Shown here: positions 1 to 7,840 of the stretch, one piece after another | Position numbering within the stretch: the first letter of the stretch is position 1 | How the letters are laid out: each line of letters starts with the position of its first letter | Source of the DNA: a virus | Strand: one strand, 5' to 3' | IMG/VR virus record: IMGVR_UViG_3300010885_001565 | Span: 1 to 22,237 of that record | Length of the DNA: 22,237 nucleotides | Notes under the pieces: generated by a model | Databases searched by the model: none | What the model saw: only the letters and a program-made list of their open reading frames with translations | What the model was told of the DNA's origin: nothing | Translations under genes and position numbers: made by a program

Positions 1-226
1 AGATGAAGGTAGACCAGAAGCTGATGCTATTAAAAATGCTACTGATTCTGCATTGCGTGGATATACAGTAGGTCAATGGCCTGAAGAAATAAACAAAGCA
101 TTGAAATATAGCCCTGCACAATTAAAGGTTCTTGAATCATTAAAAAGCTATATGGCTACAGGAAATGAACCAAAATCACGCAAGCAATTAATAGAAGAAC
201 AAATTAATAATATTGGTGTAGAATAA
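1..226 (+). CDS. Unidentified protein, C-terminal part (cut by window edge)
   Basis: An open frame runs from the left edge (codons begin at base 2) to a TAA at 224-226, giving the last 74 residues of a protein that starts outside the window. The visible part is hydrophilic and looks helical, with many Glu, Lys and Asn, and ends in NNIGVE. It has no membrane segment and no motif I recognise. It lies 30 bases upstream of the small terminase candidate on the same strand, so it belongs to the phage and may be in the same transcript. It could be a late-region or DNA-metabolism protein; nothing visible decides this. Confidence 0.7.
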   Translation, partial: DEGRPEADAIKNATDSALRGYTVGQWPEEINKALKYSPAQLKVLESLKSYMATGNEPKSRKQLIEEQINNIGVE

Positions 227-256
227 AACCCTTACAAATCAATTACTTGAGAATGT

Positions 257-589
257 ATGGAAAATAAAGTGTCGAAATCTGTAGAAAAAAATTTAAATAG
301 GGCTGGTCGTAAGGCTGGAGTGCCTAATAAAGCCACTACGGAGGCACGAGAGGCGATTAAAGCCTTGCTTGATGCCAACATACCTTATATTCAATCGTGG
401 ATTCAAAGCACCGCAGAAGGCATATTTGACGATAAGACAGGAAAGTTTATTGTTCAGCCTAATCCAGCTAAAGCCTGTGAAATAGTACAAAACCTTGTTG
501 AATACTCTGTGCCTAAATTAGCTAGAACTGAGGTAGTAGGCGATGAAAAAGCCCCACAACGCATGGTGGTGTCTTGGAAGAAGAACTAA
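257..589 (+). CDS. Terminase small subunit candidate
   Basis: This 110-aa protein opens with a basic stretch and the sequence GRKAGVPNKATTEAREAIKA (residues 17-36), the Gly-Arg-Lys/Pro-Asn-Lys type N-terminus common in small phage DNA-binding proteins next to the large terminase. Small subunits recognise the packaging site on the concatemer and hand DNA to the large subunit. The rest is helical with a conserved-looking WIQST turn and a basic end (SWKKN). It overlaps the large terminase gene by 16 bases, which is the main support for the role. No helix-turn-helix can be assigned with certainty. The ATG at 257 has only a weak upstream purine match. The role rests on position and the N-terminal flavour, so an unrelated small DNA-binding protein remains possible. 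Confidence 0.68.
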   Translation: MENKVSKSVEKNLNRAGRKAGVPNKATTEAREAIKALLDANIPYIQSWIQSTAEGIFDDKTGKFIVQPNPAKACEIVQNLVEYSVPKLARTEVVGDEKAPQRMVVSWKKN

Positions 590-1923
590 AGGTTGAATTG
601 GACTATTGTCCAAGAGATGTATTCCTAGATTTCCACGAAAGACCACAACGCTGGGCAGTAATCGTAGCCCATAGGCGCTGCGGTAAGACTGTTTCTTGCA
701 TTAATGAACTAATCTACAAAGCACTAATAGAGAACAAAGAAGATGGGCGCTATGCCTATGTTGCACCATATTACAGCCAAGCTAAGAATATCGCCTGGGA
801 CTATCTATTAAGATTTAGTCAGCCAGTAATGGCTAAAGCTAATCAATCAGAACTATGGGTGGAACTAATAAATGGAAGCCGTATTCGACTGTTTGGTGCT
901 GACAATGCTGATAGTTTGCGTGGTTTGTACCTTGATGGAATTGTCCTAGATGAGTATGCAGATATGCGTAGCCCTCGCATTTGGGGTGAGATTGTCCGGC
1001 CTTTGCTGGCAGACAGACTTGGATGGGCAGTTTTCATTGGAACGCCTAAAGGTCATAATGCCTTCTGGGATATCTACAATAACGCCACCCAAAACCTTGA
1101 TTGGTATGTAAAAGTATTAAGGGCTAGTCAGACAGGCTTATTGCCGCAAAAAGAATTAGAAGATGCTAAAAAGGTAATGACACCTGACCAGTATCTTCAA
1201 GAGATGGAATGCGATTTTGAGTCAGCCATATTAGGCGCTTACTATGGCGCTGAAATGCGTCAAATTACAGACCAAGGCAGAATCACCCCTATTAAGTTTG
1301 ACCCTATGTTCCCCTTGGAAAGCGCTTGGGACTTGGGTTATTCAGACGACACTACCATTTGGACTTACCAGGTTGTTCATGGAGAAGTTAGATTCCTTGA
1401 CTATCACACCACTAATGGCAAGTCTATTCCGTACTACACCGGCTACATCCAACAGAAAGAAATGGAGTATGGCGCTAAGTATGAGACACATTATTTGCCC
1501 CATGATGCTAGGGCTAAAACTTTAGCAAGTGGTGGAAAGTCTATAATTGAACAACTTTCTTTAAAAATTCCGTTAAAATCTATGAAGATTGTGCCAAATT
1601 TAGGACTTCAAGACGGAATTCAAGCAACTCGCATGATGTTATTGAGAAGCTGGTTTGACCCTAAATGTGAAGAAGGTATTGAATGTCTGCGTCAGTATCA
1701 AAGAGAGTTTGACGAGGACAAGAAAATATTTAGAGATAAGCCAAGACACGATTGGGCTTCACATGGTGCAGATGCAGCAAGGATGGCGGCAGTAGCTTGG
1801 AAAGAAAAAGAGAGAATTCCCCAGAAAGACGACTCGATTAAGGGAGTTTTGGTTGGACATACTGATGTTTCATTGAATGACTTGTGGAAATCAACACCCA
1901 AGCCTTCAATAGGGAGAATTTAA
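574..1923 (+). CDS. terL: Terminase large subunit
   Basis: This is the packaging motor: an ATPase that drives DNA into the prohead through the portal, and a nuclease that cuts the concatemer. The 449-aa protein shows a Walker A-type loop AHRRCGKT (residues 32-39), a Walker B strand GIVLDEYAD (122-130) and a coupling motif FIGTPKG (154-160). The RNase H-like nuclease half carries its acidic residues in AWDLGYSDDT (Asp253), LPHDA (Asp311) and HGADAAR (Asp400). Length and motif spacing fit the Terminase_6 family. The start is the TTG at 574: the frame is closed upstream by a TGA at 544-546 and no ATG occurs before the Walker A motif. No strong ribosome-binding site precedes it, so translation is probably coupled to the small subunit gene, which it overlaps. 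The stop overlaps the portal start (TAATG). Confidence 0.95.
   Translation: MEEELKVELDYCPRDVFLDFHERPQRWAVIVAHRRCGKTVSCINELIYKALIENKEDGRYAYVAPYYSQAKNIAWDYLLRFSQPVMAKANQSELWVELINGSRIRLFGADNADSLRGLYLDGIVLDEYADMRSPRIWGEIVRPLLADRLGWAVFIGTPKGHNAFWDIYNNATQNLDWYVKVLRASQTGLLPQKELEDAKKVMTPDQYLQEMECDFESAILGAYYGAEMRQITDQGRITPIKFDPMFPLESAWDLGYSDDTTIWTYQVVHGEVRFLDYHTTNGKSIPYYTGYIQQKEMEYGAKYETHYLPHDARAKTLASGGKSIIEQLSLKIPLKSMKIVPNLGLQDGIQATRMMLLRSWFDPKCEEGIECLRQYQREFDEDKKIFRDKPRHDWASHGADAARMAAVAWKEKERIPQKDDSIKGVLVGHTDVSLNDLWKSTPKPSIGRI
1911..1916 (+). promoter_or_regulatory. Ribosome-binding site that fixes the portal start
   Basis: AGGGAG lies six bases before the ATG at 1923. This supports a start at 1923 (M-A-N-D-K) rather than the in-frame codon at 1884, which would add 13 residues inside the terminase gene and has no comparable site. 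Confidence 0.8.
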
Positions 1924-4199
1924 TGGCGAATGACAAGGCAACTGTAAATCACAGTTATGAAGATTGGTACAAAACCATTATGGGCTACGAACGTAGCTAT
2001 AAGCGTTGGGAAGCCAGAGTAGACCGCATTGTAAAAAAATACAAGGATGACAGTCGTTATGACCGCAATCCTAATGCAAGATTCAATATCCTATGGTCTA
2101 ACGTACAAACCATTCAGCCTGCTATCTTTGCTAGACTTCCACGCCCAGATGTAAGCCGCAGATTCCGTGATACAGACCCTATTGGTCGTGTTGCCTCAAT
2201 GATGTTAGAACGTGCCTTAGAGTTTGAAATTGAACACTATGGCGACTACAAATCAGCTATGAATAACAGCGTGCTAGACCGCTTATTGGGTGGTCGTGGC
2301 GTAGCTTGGGTTCGTTATGAACCACATATTGTTGGTGAAGCTGCCGAAGAAGCTGATGGCGCACCTGATGATGGCTATGAAATTACCGAAGATACAGATG
2401 AAGCCGAAACTGAAGGCGGAATGGAAAATGAAAATCCAGAACGTATTGAGTATGAGTGCGCACCTGTAGATTATGTCCATTGGAAAGACTTTGGACACAC
2501 TATTGCAAGAACCTGGGAAGAAGTAACTGCTGTATGGCGTAAAGTCTATATGTCTCGCCCAGCATTGGTTGAACGCTTTGGTGAAGAATTAGGCTATCAA
2601 ATCCCTTTAGATACAAAGCCTGAAGATTTAAAGCAGTCCTATAAATCTGATGATAGTGTTTATGAAGCCCTTGTGTATGAAATTTGGGACAAAGAAACAG
2701 GCAAAGTTCTGTGGATTAGCAAGTCTTTAGGAAAGATTCTTGATGAACGTGATGACCCACTTGGTTTGGAAAACTTTTGGCCTTGTCCAAAACCTTTGTA
2801 TTCGACTCTTACTACCGACAGCCTTGAACCAATCCCTGACTTCGTTATCTACCAAGACCAAGCTAGAGAATTAGACGCTTTATGCGACAGAATTGATGGC
2901 TTGATTAACGCATTAAAAGTGCGTGGTGTGTATGATGCCTCTGCTGTTGAATTGCAGCGCTTGTTCTCCGAAGGCGAAAACAACACAATGATTCCAGTAA
3001 GTAACTGGATGGCTTTTGCTGAAAAACAAGGCATGAAAGGCGCTATTGATTTAGTAGATTTAGCCCCATTTGCCAGCGCATTGATGGCTTGCTATCAGGC
3101 AATGGAACAAGTTAAGGGTCAAATCTATGAATTAATGGGTATTGCTGACATTCAGCGTGGTCAAACTGACCCTAATGAGACCCTTGGCGCACAAATTATT
3201 AAGTCAAACAATGCTGCTGGTCGCCTAAAGACTATGCAACACGCAGTCGTAGACTTTGCTACTAGCTTGTTGTCCATTAAAGCGCAGATTATTTGCAATC
3301 ATTTTACCGATGACACATTGGTGAAGATTTCTGGCGCAATGCAGTTAAGTCCACAAGACCAAGCGCTTATTCCGCAAGCTATTGAACTGCTAAGAAACGA
3401 AGCAAGCAAGAATTTCCGCATTGAAGTCACTTCTGACTCAATGATTTACCAAGATGAACAACAAGAAAAGCAAGACCGCATGGCATTCTTGCAAGCTGTT
3501 GGTGGATTTATGGCACAAGCTGTACCAATGGTACAAAATACCCCTGAATTAGCACCTATGGCATTAGAAATGCTGAAGTTTGGTATTACTGCATTCAAAG
3601 CTGGCAAGCAATTAGAGGGAATTATTGACGAAACAGCCGACAAATTGCGTGTAATGAGTCAGAAGATGGAAGGCCAACCTAAACCGCCTCCACCAGAGAT
3701 TCAAAAAGCGCAGATGGACAACCAGGCGAAGATGCAACAGATTCAAATGCAAGCCCAGCTTGAACAAGCCAAACTACAAGGTCAAATGCAACTTGAAAAA
3801 GCCAAGCAAGAGTACCAGGCGCAAGAAAATCAGCTTAAATTCCAATTGGAAACTCAGCGTAACCAAGCAGATATGGATATGCAGCTAAAAGTAGCCCAAA
3901 TGAAGATGATGACTGAACGTAATACTCAAGTCCTTCTCGCCCACATCAATAATGGCACTAAGATTGAAGTAGCACGCATTGGTTCTGATAATTCTGATGG
4001 CGAACAAGCCTATATGACTGAAGAAGAATTGGCTAGGGCGCAAGAACACCCATTACAACCTATTGCTAATGCTATTGGTCAAGGAAATCAACAAATGGCA
4101 CAAGCTATTACTGCTTTGGTAGACACAATTAACCAACAACATAACCGCCCTAAGACAGTAGTGCGTGGCGCTGACGGCAAAATTATCGGGGTTCAATAA
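1923..4199 (+). CDS. Portal protein, P22-like, with long C-terminal coiled coil
   Basis: Portal proteins form the twelve-fold ring at the capsid vertex through which DNA is packaged and ejected. With the start at 1923 the protein has 758 residues, close to the large P22-type portals. The N-terminal third has the family hallmark of an FNILWSNVQT stretch followed by PAIFARLPRPDVSRRFRD. An acidic insertion follows at about residues 140-175. The C-terminal part, about residues 594-676, is a long helix rich in Gln, Met, Ala and Lys with heptad character, as expected for a barrel-type coiled coil projecting into the capsid. It sits directly after the terminase (TAATG overlap), the usual place. It could be annotated simply as a generic phage portal; the P22-like assignment is inferred from length, coil and the rest of the gene order. 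Confidence 0.9.
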   Translation: MANDKATVNHSYEDWYKTIMGYERSYKRWEARVDRIVKKYKDDSRYDRNPNARFNILWSNVQTIQPAIFARLPRPDVSRRFRDTDPIGRVASMMLERALEFEIEHYGDYKSAMNNSVLDRLLGGRGVAWVRYEPHIVGEAAEEADGAPDDGYEITEDTDEAETEGGMENENPERIEYECAPVDYVHWKDFGHTIARTWEEVTAVWRKVYMSRPALVERFGEELGYQIPLDTKPEDLKQSYKSDDSVYEALVYEIWDKETGKVLWISKSLGKILDERDDPLGLENFWPCPKPLYSTLTTDSLEPIPDFVIYQDQARELDALCDRIDGLINALKVRGVYDASAVELQRLFSEGENNTMIPVSNWMAFAEKQGMKGAIDLVDLAPFASALMACYQAMEQVKGQIYELMGIADIQRGQTDPNETLGAQIIKSNNAAGRLKTMQHAVVDFATSLLSIKAQIICNHFTDDTLVKISGAMQLSPQDQALIPQAIELLRNEASKNFRIEVTSDSMIYQDEQQEKQDRMAFLQAVGGFMAQAVPMVQNTPELAPMALEMLKFGITAFKAGKQLEGIIDETADKLRVMSQKMEGQPKPPPPEIQKAQMDNQAKMQQIQMQAQLEQAKLQGQMQLEKAKQEYQAQENQLKFQLETQRNQADMDMQLKVAQMKMMTERNTQVLLAHINNGTKIEVARIGSDNSDGEQAYMTEEELARAQEHPLQPIANAIGQGNQQMAQAITALVDTINQQHNRPKTVVRGADGKIIGVQ

Positions 4200-6451
4200 T
4201 GGCTATTACAGTCAAGCATACTAAGGTTTCAACGATACCTGACGGGGATGACTCATCCCTAATCCGCCCAAGCGATTGGAATGCTGACCATCAATTAGTC
4301 GGTACTATCCCTGTTTCTAATGGCGGTACAGGCGCATCAACCCTTACCGGATATGTAAAAGGCAATGGCACTAGCACAATGACTGCTAGTTCTACTATTC
4401 CCAATACAGACATTACAGGACTTGGTACTGCTTCAACTAAAGATGCTGGTGTAGCCAATGGCGTAGCAACGCTTGATTCTGCTGGTAAAGTGCCAGTTTC
4501 ACAAATTCCTGCGCTAGGTGATTTAAACTATCAAGGTACTTGGAACGCAACAACAAATACACCAACATTAACTTCCTCTGTAGGTACTAAGGGTTATTAC
4601 TATGTTGTTAGCGTTGCAGGTACAACTAACCTTAATGGCATTACAGATTGGCAAGTAGGCGATTGGGCTGTATATAACGGTTCAGCCTGGCAAAAGATTG
4701 ACAATACCGATGCAGTAACTAGCGTAAACGGCTATACAGGCACAGTCGTTTTAACGCAATCTGACATTAGTGGCACAGTCCCAACAAGCAGAACAATTAC
4801 TGCTGGAACTGGCTTAACGGGTGGTGGCGACTTATCTGCCAACCGCACATTAGCCATTGCAACAACTGGTGTATCTGCCGCAACTTATGGTTCTGCAAGC
4901 GTTGTGCCTGTAATAGCAATAAATACGCAAGGTCAAATTACTAGCGCAACAAATACCACGATTGCTATTGCAAATACTCAAGTTAGCGGTCTTGGCACAA
5001 TGTCTACTCAAAACGCTAATAGCGTAGCGATTACAGGCGGCAGCATTAACGGCACTACGATTGGCGGTACTGCACAAGCAGATATTACTGGCAATACTAT
5101 TGCCGCTTATACAAAATTTGTAGCTACTGATTATTACGCACAATCAATTACAGGCGGTAATTTACGCACTTCAGGCGGCACATCGTTATTAAACTGGGAT
5201 GGCGGTGGTAGCGGTAATGTCAGCGTAAATGGTGGTTTAACTGTAAACCCATCCAATAAGAATGTAAGCCTAGCACCTAGCGGTACAGGTACAGTTACAG
5301 TAAACCCTGCAACTGCTGGTTCAATAGATAACATGGTTATTGGTGCTACAACACCTAAAGCCATTACAGGAACTACAGTAACGGCAACGACATTTAGTGG
5401 TTCAGGTGCAAGTCTGACTTCTATTCCTAATTCTGCGCTTGTAAACTCTGCAATCACAATTAATGGCAATTCAACAGCTTTAGGGGGCTCTGTAAGCGTT
5501 GGAACAGTAACTAGCGTGACAGCAACCGCAGGCACAGGAATTAGCGTAAGCGGAAGCCCAATTACTACTAGCGGCACTTTGACTATTACTAATACTGCCC
5601 CTGACCAAACCGTTGCCTTGACTAGCGGAACTGGAATTAGTGTTACTGGTACTTACCCTAATTTCACAGTTACTAATACAGCCCCATCTAGCGGTGGTAC
5701 TGTAACTAGCGTAACTGGTACTGCGCCTGTAGTTTCTAGCGGTGGTAATACTCCAGCTATTAGCATGGCTGCGGCTACTGGGTCTGTACCTGGTTATTTA
5801 ACTGCTGCTGATTGGACTACTTTCAATGGTAAATATTCAGTAGGTGGCGCATTAGGTACACCATCTTCTGCCACATTGACAAATGCTACTGGATTGCCTG
5901 TAGGTGGAATTAGTGCTACTGGTACACCATCATCTACTACTTATTTGCGTGGCGACGGTACTTGGTCATCTGTTTCAGCTACTACAGCTAATAACCTAGC
6001 TGGCGGTGCATTAGGTTCAGTACCTTATCAACTGCTTTCAGGTACAACTGTATTTTTAGCCGGTAATACCACAACTACCCCTCAGTTTTTAACTTCTACA
6101 GGCGTAGCTGGAATAGCAACTGCACCAACTTATACAGGTTCTACAGGTAGTGGAAACGTAGTATTGGCAACTAGCCCTACATTAGTAACCCCAGCTTTAG
6201 GCACGCCATCAAGTGGAGTTGTAACAAACTTAACTGGTACGGCCTCAATCAATATTAATGGTACTGTAGGCGCTACAACTGCTAATACAGGGGCATTTAC
6301 TACTTTGTCAGCCTCTTCTACAGTTTCAGGCACAGGATTTTCTACTTATTTAGCAAGCCCTCCAGCTATCGGTGGCACGGCAGCAGCAGCTATTACTGGA
6401 ACAACCATTACTGCTACTAAGTTTGTAGGGGTATCTGGCGGAACATTCTAA
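4199..6451 (+). CDS. Tail fibre-like repeat protein
   Basis: This 750-aa protein is very rich in Gly, Thr, Ser, Ala and Val, low in charge, and built from short repeated tiles, the composition of trimeric phage fibres. Near the N-terminus are DGDDSSLIRPSDWNADH (residues 15-31) and IPVSNGGTGASTLTGYVKGN (37-56), both common in phage fibre proteins. A module with DLNYQGTWNATTNTPTL and WQVGDWAVYNGSAW (108-165) follows, then NGYTGTVVL. Three looser copies of an IGxT...AITGTTITATKF tile occur near residues 281-308, 377-400 and 720-746. It ends in GVSGGTF with no distinct receptor-binding or peptidase domain. Its place between portal and scaffold is unusual for a fibre gene. It overlaps its neighbours on both sides by one base (TAATG). 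An adhesin-like capsid or neck appendage is an alternative. Confidence 0.8.
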   Translation: MAITVKHTKVSTIPDGDDSSLIRPSDWNADHQLVGTIPVSNGGTGASTLTGYVKGNGTSTMTASSTIPNTDITGLGTASTKDAGVANGVATLDSAGKVPVSQIPALGDLNYQGTWNATTNTPTLTSSVGTKGYYYVVSVAGTTNLNGITDWQVGDWAVYNGSAWQKIDNTDAVTSVNGYTGTVVLTQSDISGTVPTSRTITAGTGLTGGGDLSANRTLAIATTGVSAATYGSASVVPVIAINTQGQITSATNTTIAIANTQVSGLGTMSTQNANSVAITGGSINGTTIGGTAQADITGNTIAAYTKFVATDYYAQSITGGNLRTSGGTSLLNWDGGGSGNVSVNGGLTVNPSNKNVSLAPSGTGTVTVNPATAGSIDNMVIGATTPKAITGTTVTATTFSGSGASLTSIPNSALVNSAITINGNSTALGGSVSVGTVTSVTATAGTGISVSGSPITTSGTLTITNTAPDQTVALTSGTGISVTGTYPNFTVTNTAPSSGGTVTSVTGTAPVVSSGGNTPAISMAAATGSVPGYLTAADWTTFNGKYSVGGALGTPSSATLTNATGLPVGGISATGTPSSTTYLRGDGTWSSVSATTANNLAGGALGSVPYQLLSGTTVFLAGNTTTTPQFLTSTGVAGIATAPTYTGSTGSGNVVLATSPTLVTPALGTPSSGVVTNLTGTASININGTVGATTANTGAFTTLSASSTVSGTGFSTYLASPPAIGGTAAAAITGTTITATKFVGVSGGTF
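6143..6214 (+). repeat. Fibre tile shared with the 20093-20164 copy
   Basis: This 72-base stretch encodes TGSGNVVLATSPTLVTPALG and four more residues. The 246-aa protein at 19901 carries the same tile (TGSGATVLATSPTLVTPALG). About three quarters of the bases match (54 of 72 by hand count), and most differences in the second half are third-codon changes, so the two copies are related but not recent. Confidence 0.85.
6437..6451 (+). repeat. 15-base gene-end repeat, copy 1
   Basis: GGCGGAACATTCTAA forms the last codons and stop of the 750-aa fibre-like gene. The same 15 bases with one change end the 79-aa fibre gene at 19885-19899. In both places the next start codon follows at once. Confidence 0.85.
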
Positions 6452-6927
6452 TGTTTCAAACTGCTTTCCAAGTCAATGCGTTTCAAAATGACGCATTCCA
6501 AATTGTCATTACCCCTACCAATGTAAAGAATGGTGGGGATGATGCGCCATATACAAGGGAAGAATTAAAGCGTCTTAAAGGTATTCAGAAGAAACTGCGC
6601 CAGGCAGAAGAAAAGCGTATTGCTGCATTAAAAGCAGACCAAGAAACAAGAAAACAAACCATTGCTGATTTGGTATCGCCTCCAAAGGTAAGCAAACGCA
6701 AACAAAATAAAGTAGAATCAAAACAAGAAGTTAGCATTGATACACCGTCAAATCTAGCAAACATTGACAGGTATATTGCTAATCTTACAAAGCAACAACA
6801 AGACCTGCAAAACGCTGTACTTTTAAGGGCTGCAAAACTCCGTTTAGAACAGGAATTAGCAGTATTAGAAGCAAAGCGTCAAGCCGAATTAGATGATGAA
6901 GAAGCACTATTGGCATTAATTTTATAA
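6451..6927 (+). CDS. Coiled-coil protein with N-terminal FQ repeats
   Basis: I do not recognise a family for this 158-aa protein. Its first 17 residues are a short repeat, MFQTAFQVNAFQNDAFQ, with FQ at positions 2, 6, 11 and 16. Similar AFQ repeats are seen at the ends of phage structural proteins. The remainder is highly charged and helical: a Lys/Arg/Glu-rich segment (about 35-75), a linker with Ser, Pro and Lys, then a helix rich in Leu, Gln and Ala (about 105-158) ending in EEALLALIL. It starts inside the stop codon of the fibre-like gene (TAATG), so its translation is probably tied to that gene. It may be a fibre partner, assembly chaperone or minor structural protein; this is inference from adjacency. 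Confidence 0.72.
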   Translation: MFQTAFQVNAFQNDAFQIVITPTNVKNGGDDAPYTREELKRLKGIQKKLRQAEEKRIAALKADQETRKQTIADLVSPPKVSKRKQNKVESKQEVSIDTPSNLANIDRYIANLTKQQQDLQNAVLLRAAKLRLEQELAVLEAKRQAELDDEEALLALIL

Positions 6928-6946
6928 AGGGTGACTAATACTTACG

Positions 6947-7840
6947 ATGACTCCTTATCAACAGTATAAAAAAGGCGTAGATTTACTTCATTTAGGACAC
7001 TTTCAAGCAGGCTTTAGACTCTATGAATATAGATGGCATCCTAAAGTCATAGAAGCAACAGGCGAAAGATTCCAAAAATGGATAGCAGCCCCTAAATGGG
7101 ATGGCGAAAGACTATTTGGCAAGCATATAACAGTCCAAATGGAACAAGGATTTGGCGACATTATCCAGTTTGCTAGATTTCTGCCAATGCTTAAAGTCTG
7201 GGGCGCTAAAACCCTATCAGTAATGTGCGAAAAATCCATGATGAGGCTATTAGGGACTATGGATTGCATAGATTACCTATCTTGTATCAAGGATGAAGGC
7301 CCACCATTAGAAGCTGATTATTGGATTGGGTCTATGTCGTTACCCCATTTTGCAACTTATGCGCCCCCATTCGTAAAACAATGCTTCCCCATTACAAAAG
7401 AAAAAATTGTAGGGTCAGAGGGTTATTTTGAAGCCATTGCAAGCAATATAGAACGCAAAGTAGGAATTAATTGGCACGCTTCTAATGGCCCATTGCACTA
7501 CGTCAAGTCTTTGCCTTTGGGCGAAATGCGTGAAATGCTTGGCGACAATATGTACTCCTTACACACTACCGCTAGTGATGTATTTGACCCATTGCCCAAT
7601 GATGGATGGCAACAAGACTTTTATAAGACTGCCTGCCACATGAAAGCTATGAAGGCAGTTATTGCCCCAGATACTGCTACTGCCCATCTTGCCGGTGCTT
7701 TGGGCGTTAAATGTTTTATGTTGCTACCAGAAGATGACTATGTATGTTGGAGGTGGCGACATGGCACTTGGTATGACTCTGTTATACCGCTTCGTAAACA
7801 TGAATGGCATAAATTGCCTAGTCTTTTGGAGAAATTATGA
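6947..7840 (+). CDS. GT9/heptosyltransferase-like glycosyltransferase
   Basis: This 297-aa protein resembles bacterial TPR-linked glycosyltransferase family 9 (GT-B fold) proteins, which transfer sugars from a nucleotide or ADP donor. An N-terminal TPR-like helix pair (YKKGVDLLHLGHFQAGFRLYE) leads to the loop MEQGFGDIIQFARFLPML (residues 65-82). VGINWHAS (172-179) and APDTATAHLAGALG (240-253) match the donor-binding C-terminal half. The tail PEDDYVCWRWRHGTWYDSV also matches the family, in which a WRW...PWYPS-type ending is usual. At 297 aa it is compact but keeps both halves. It lies between a Ser/Thr-rich fibre block and the scaffold gene, and its ATGA stop/start overlap couples it to the next gene. 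The nearest ribosome-binding-like purines are about 13 bases from the ATG, so expression may be modest. The substrate is unknown: host surface glycan and fibre residues are both possible. Confidence 0.8.
   Translation: MTPYQQYKKGVDLLHLGHFQAGFRLYEYRWHPKVIEATGERFQKWIAAPKWDGERLFGKHITVQMEQGFGDIIQFARFLPMLKVWGAKTLSVMCEKSMMRLLGTMDCIDYLSCIKDEGPPLEADYWIGSMSLPHFATYAPPFVKQCFPITKEKIVGSEGYFEAIASNIERKVGINWHASNGPLHYVKSLPLGEMREMLGDNMYSLHTTASDVFDPLPNDGWQQDFYKTACHMKAMKAVIAPDTATAHLAGALGVKCFMLLPEDDYVCWRWRHGTWYDSVIPLRKHEWHKLPSLLEKL

Noticed and set aside
1884-1922. Longer start for the portal gene
   Set aside because: The extra 13 residues lie inside the terminase gene with no ribosome-binding site, whereas AGGGAG sits six bases before the ATG at 1923.
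5134-5577. 147-aa open frame on the minus strand inside the fibre-like gene
   Set aside because: It is antisense to a Thr/Gly/Ser-rich gene whose repeated ACT/GGT/GCA codons leave few stops on the other strand. It has no start site and its product is a Val/Pro/Leu run with no family look.
4199-6451. CRISPR-like or simple tandem repeat array in the fibre gene
   Set aside because: The repeats are protein-level tiles of uneven length with changing codons, not regularly spaced identical DNA repeats.
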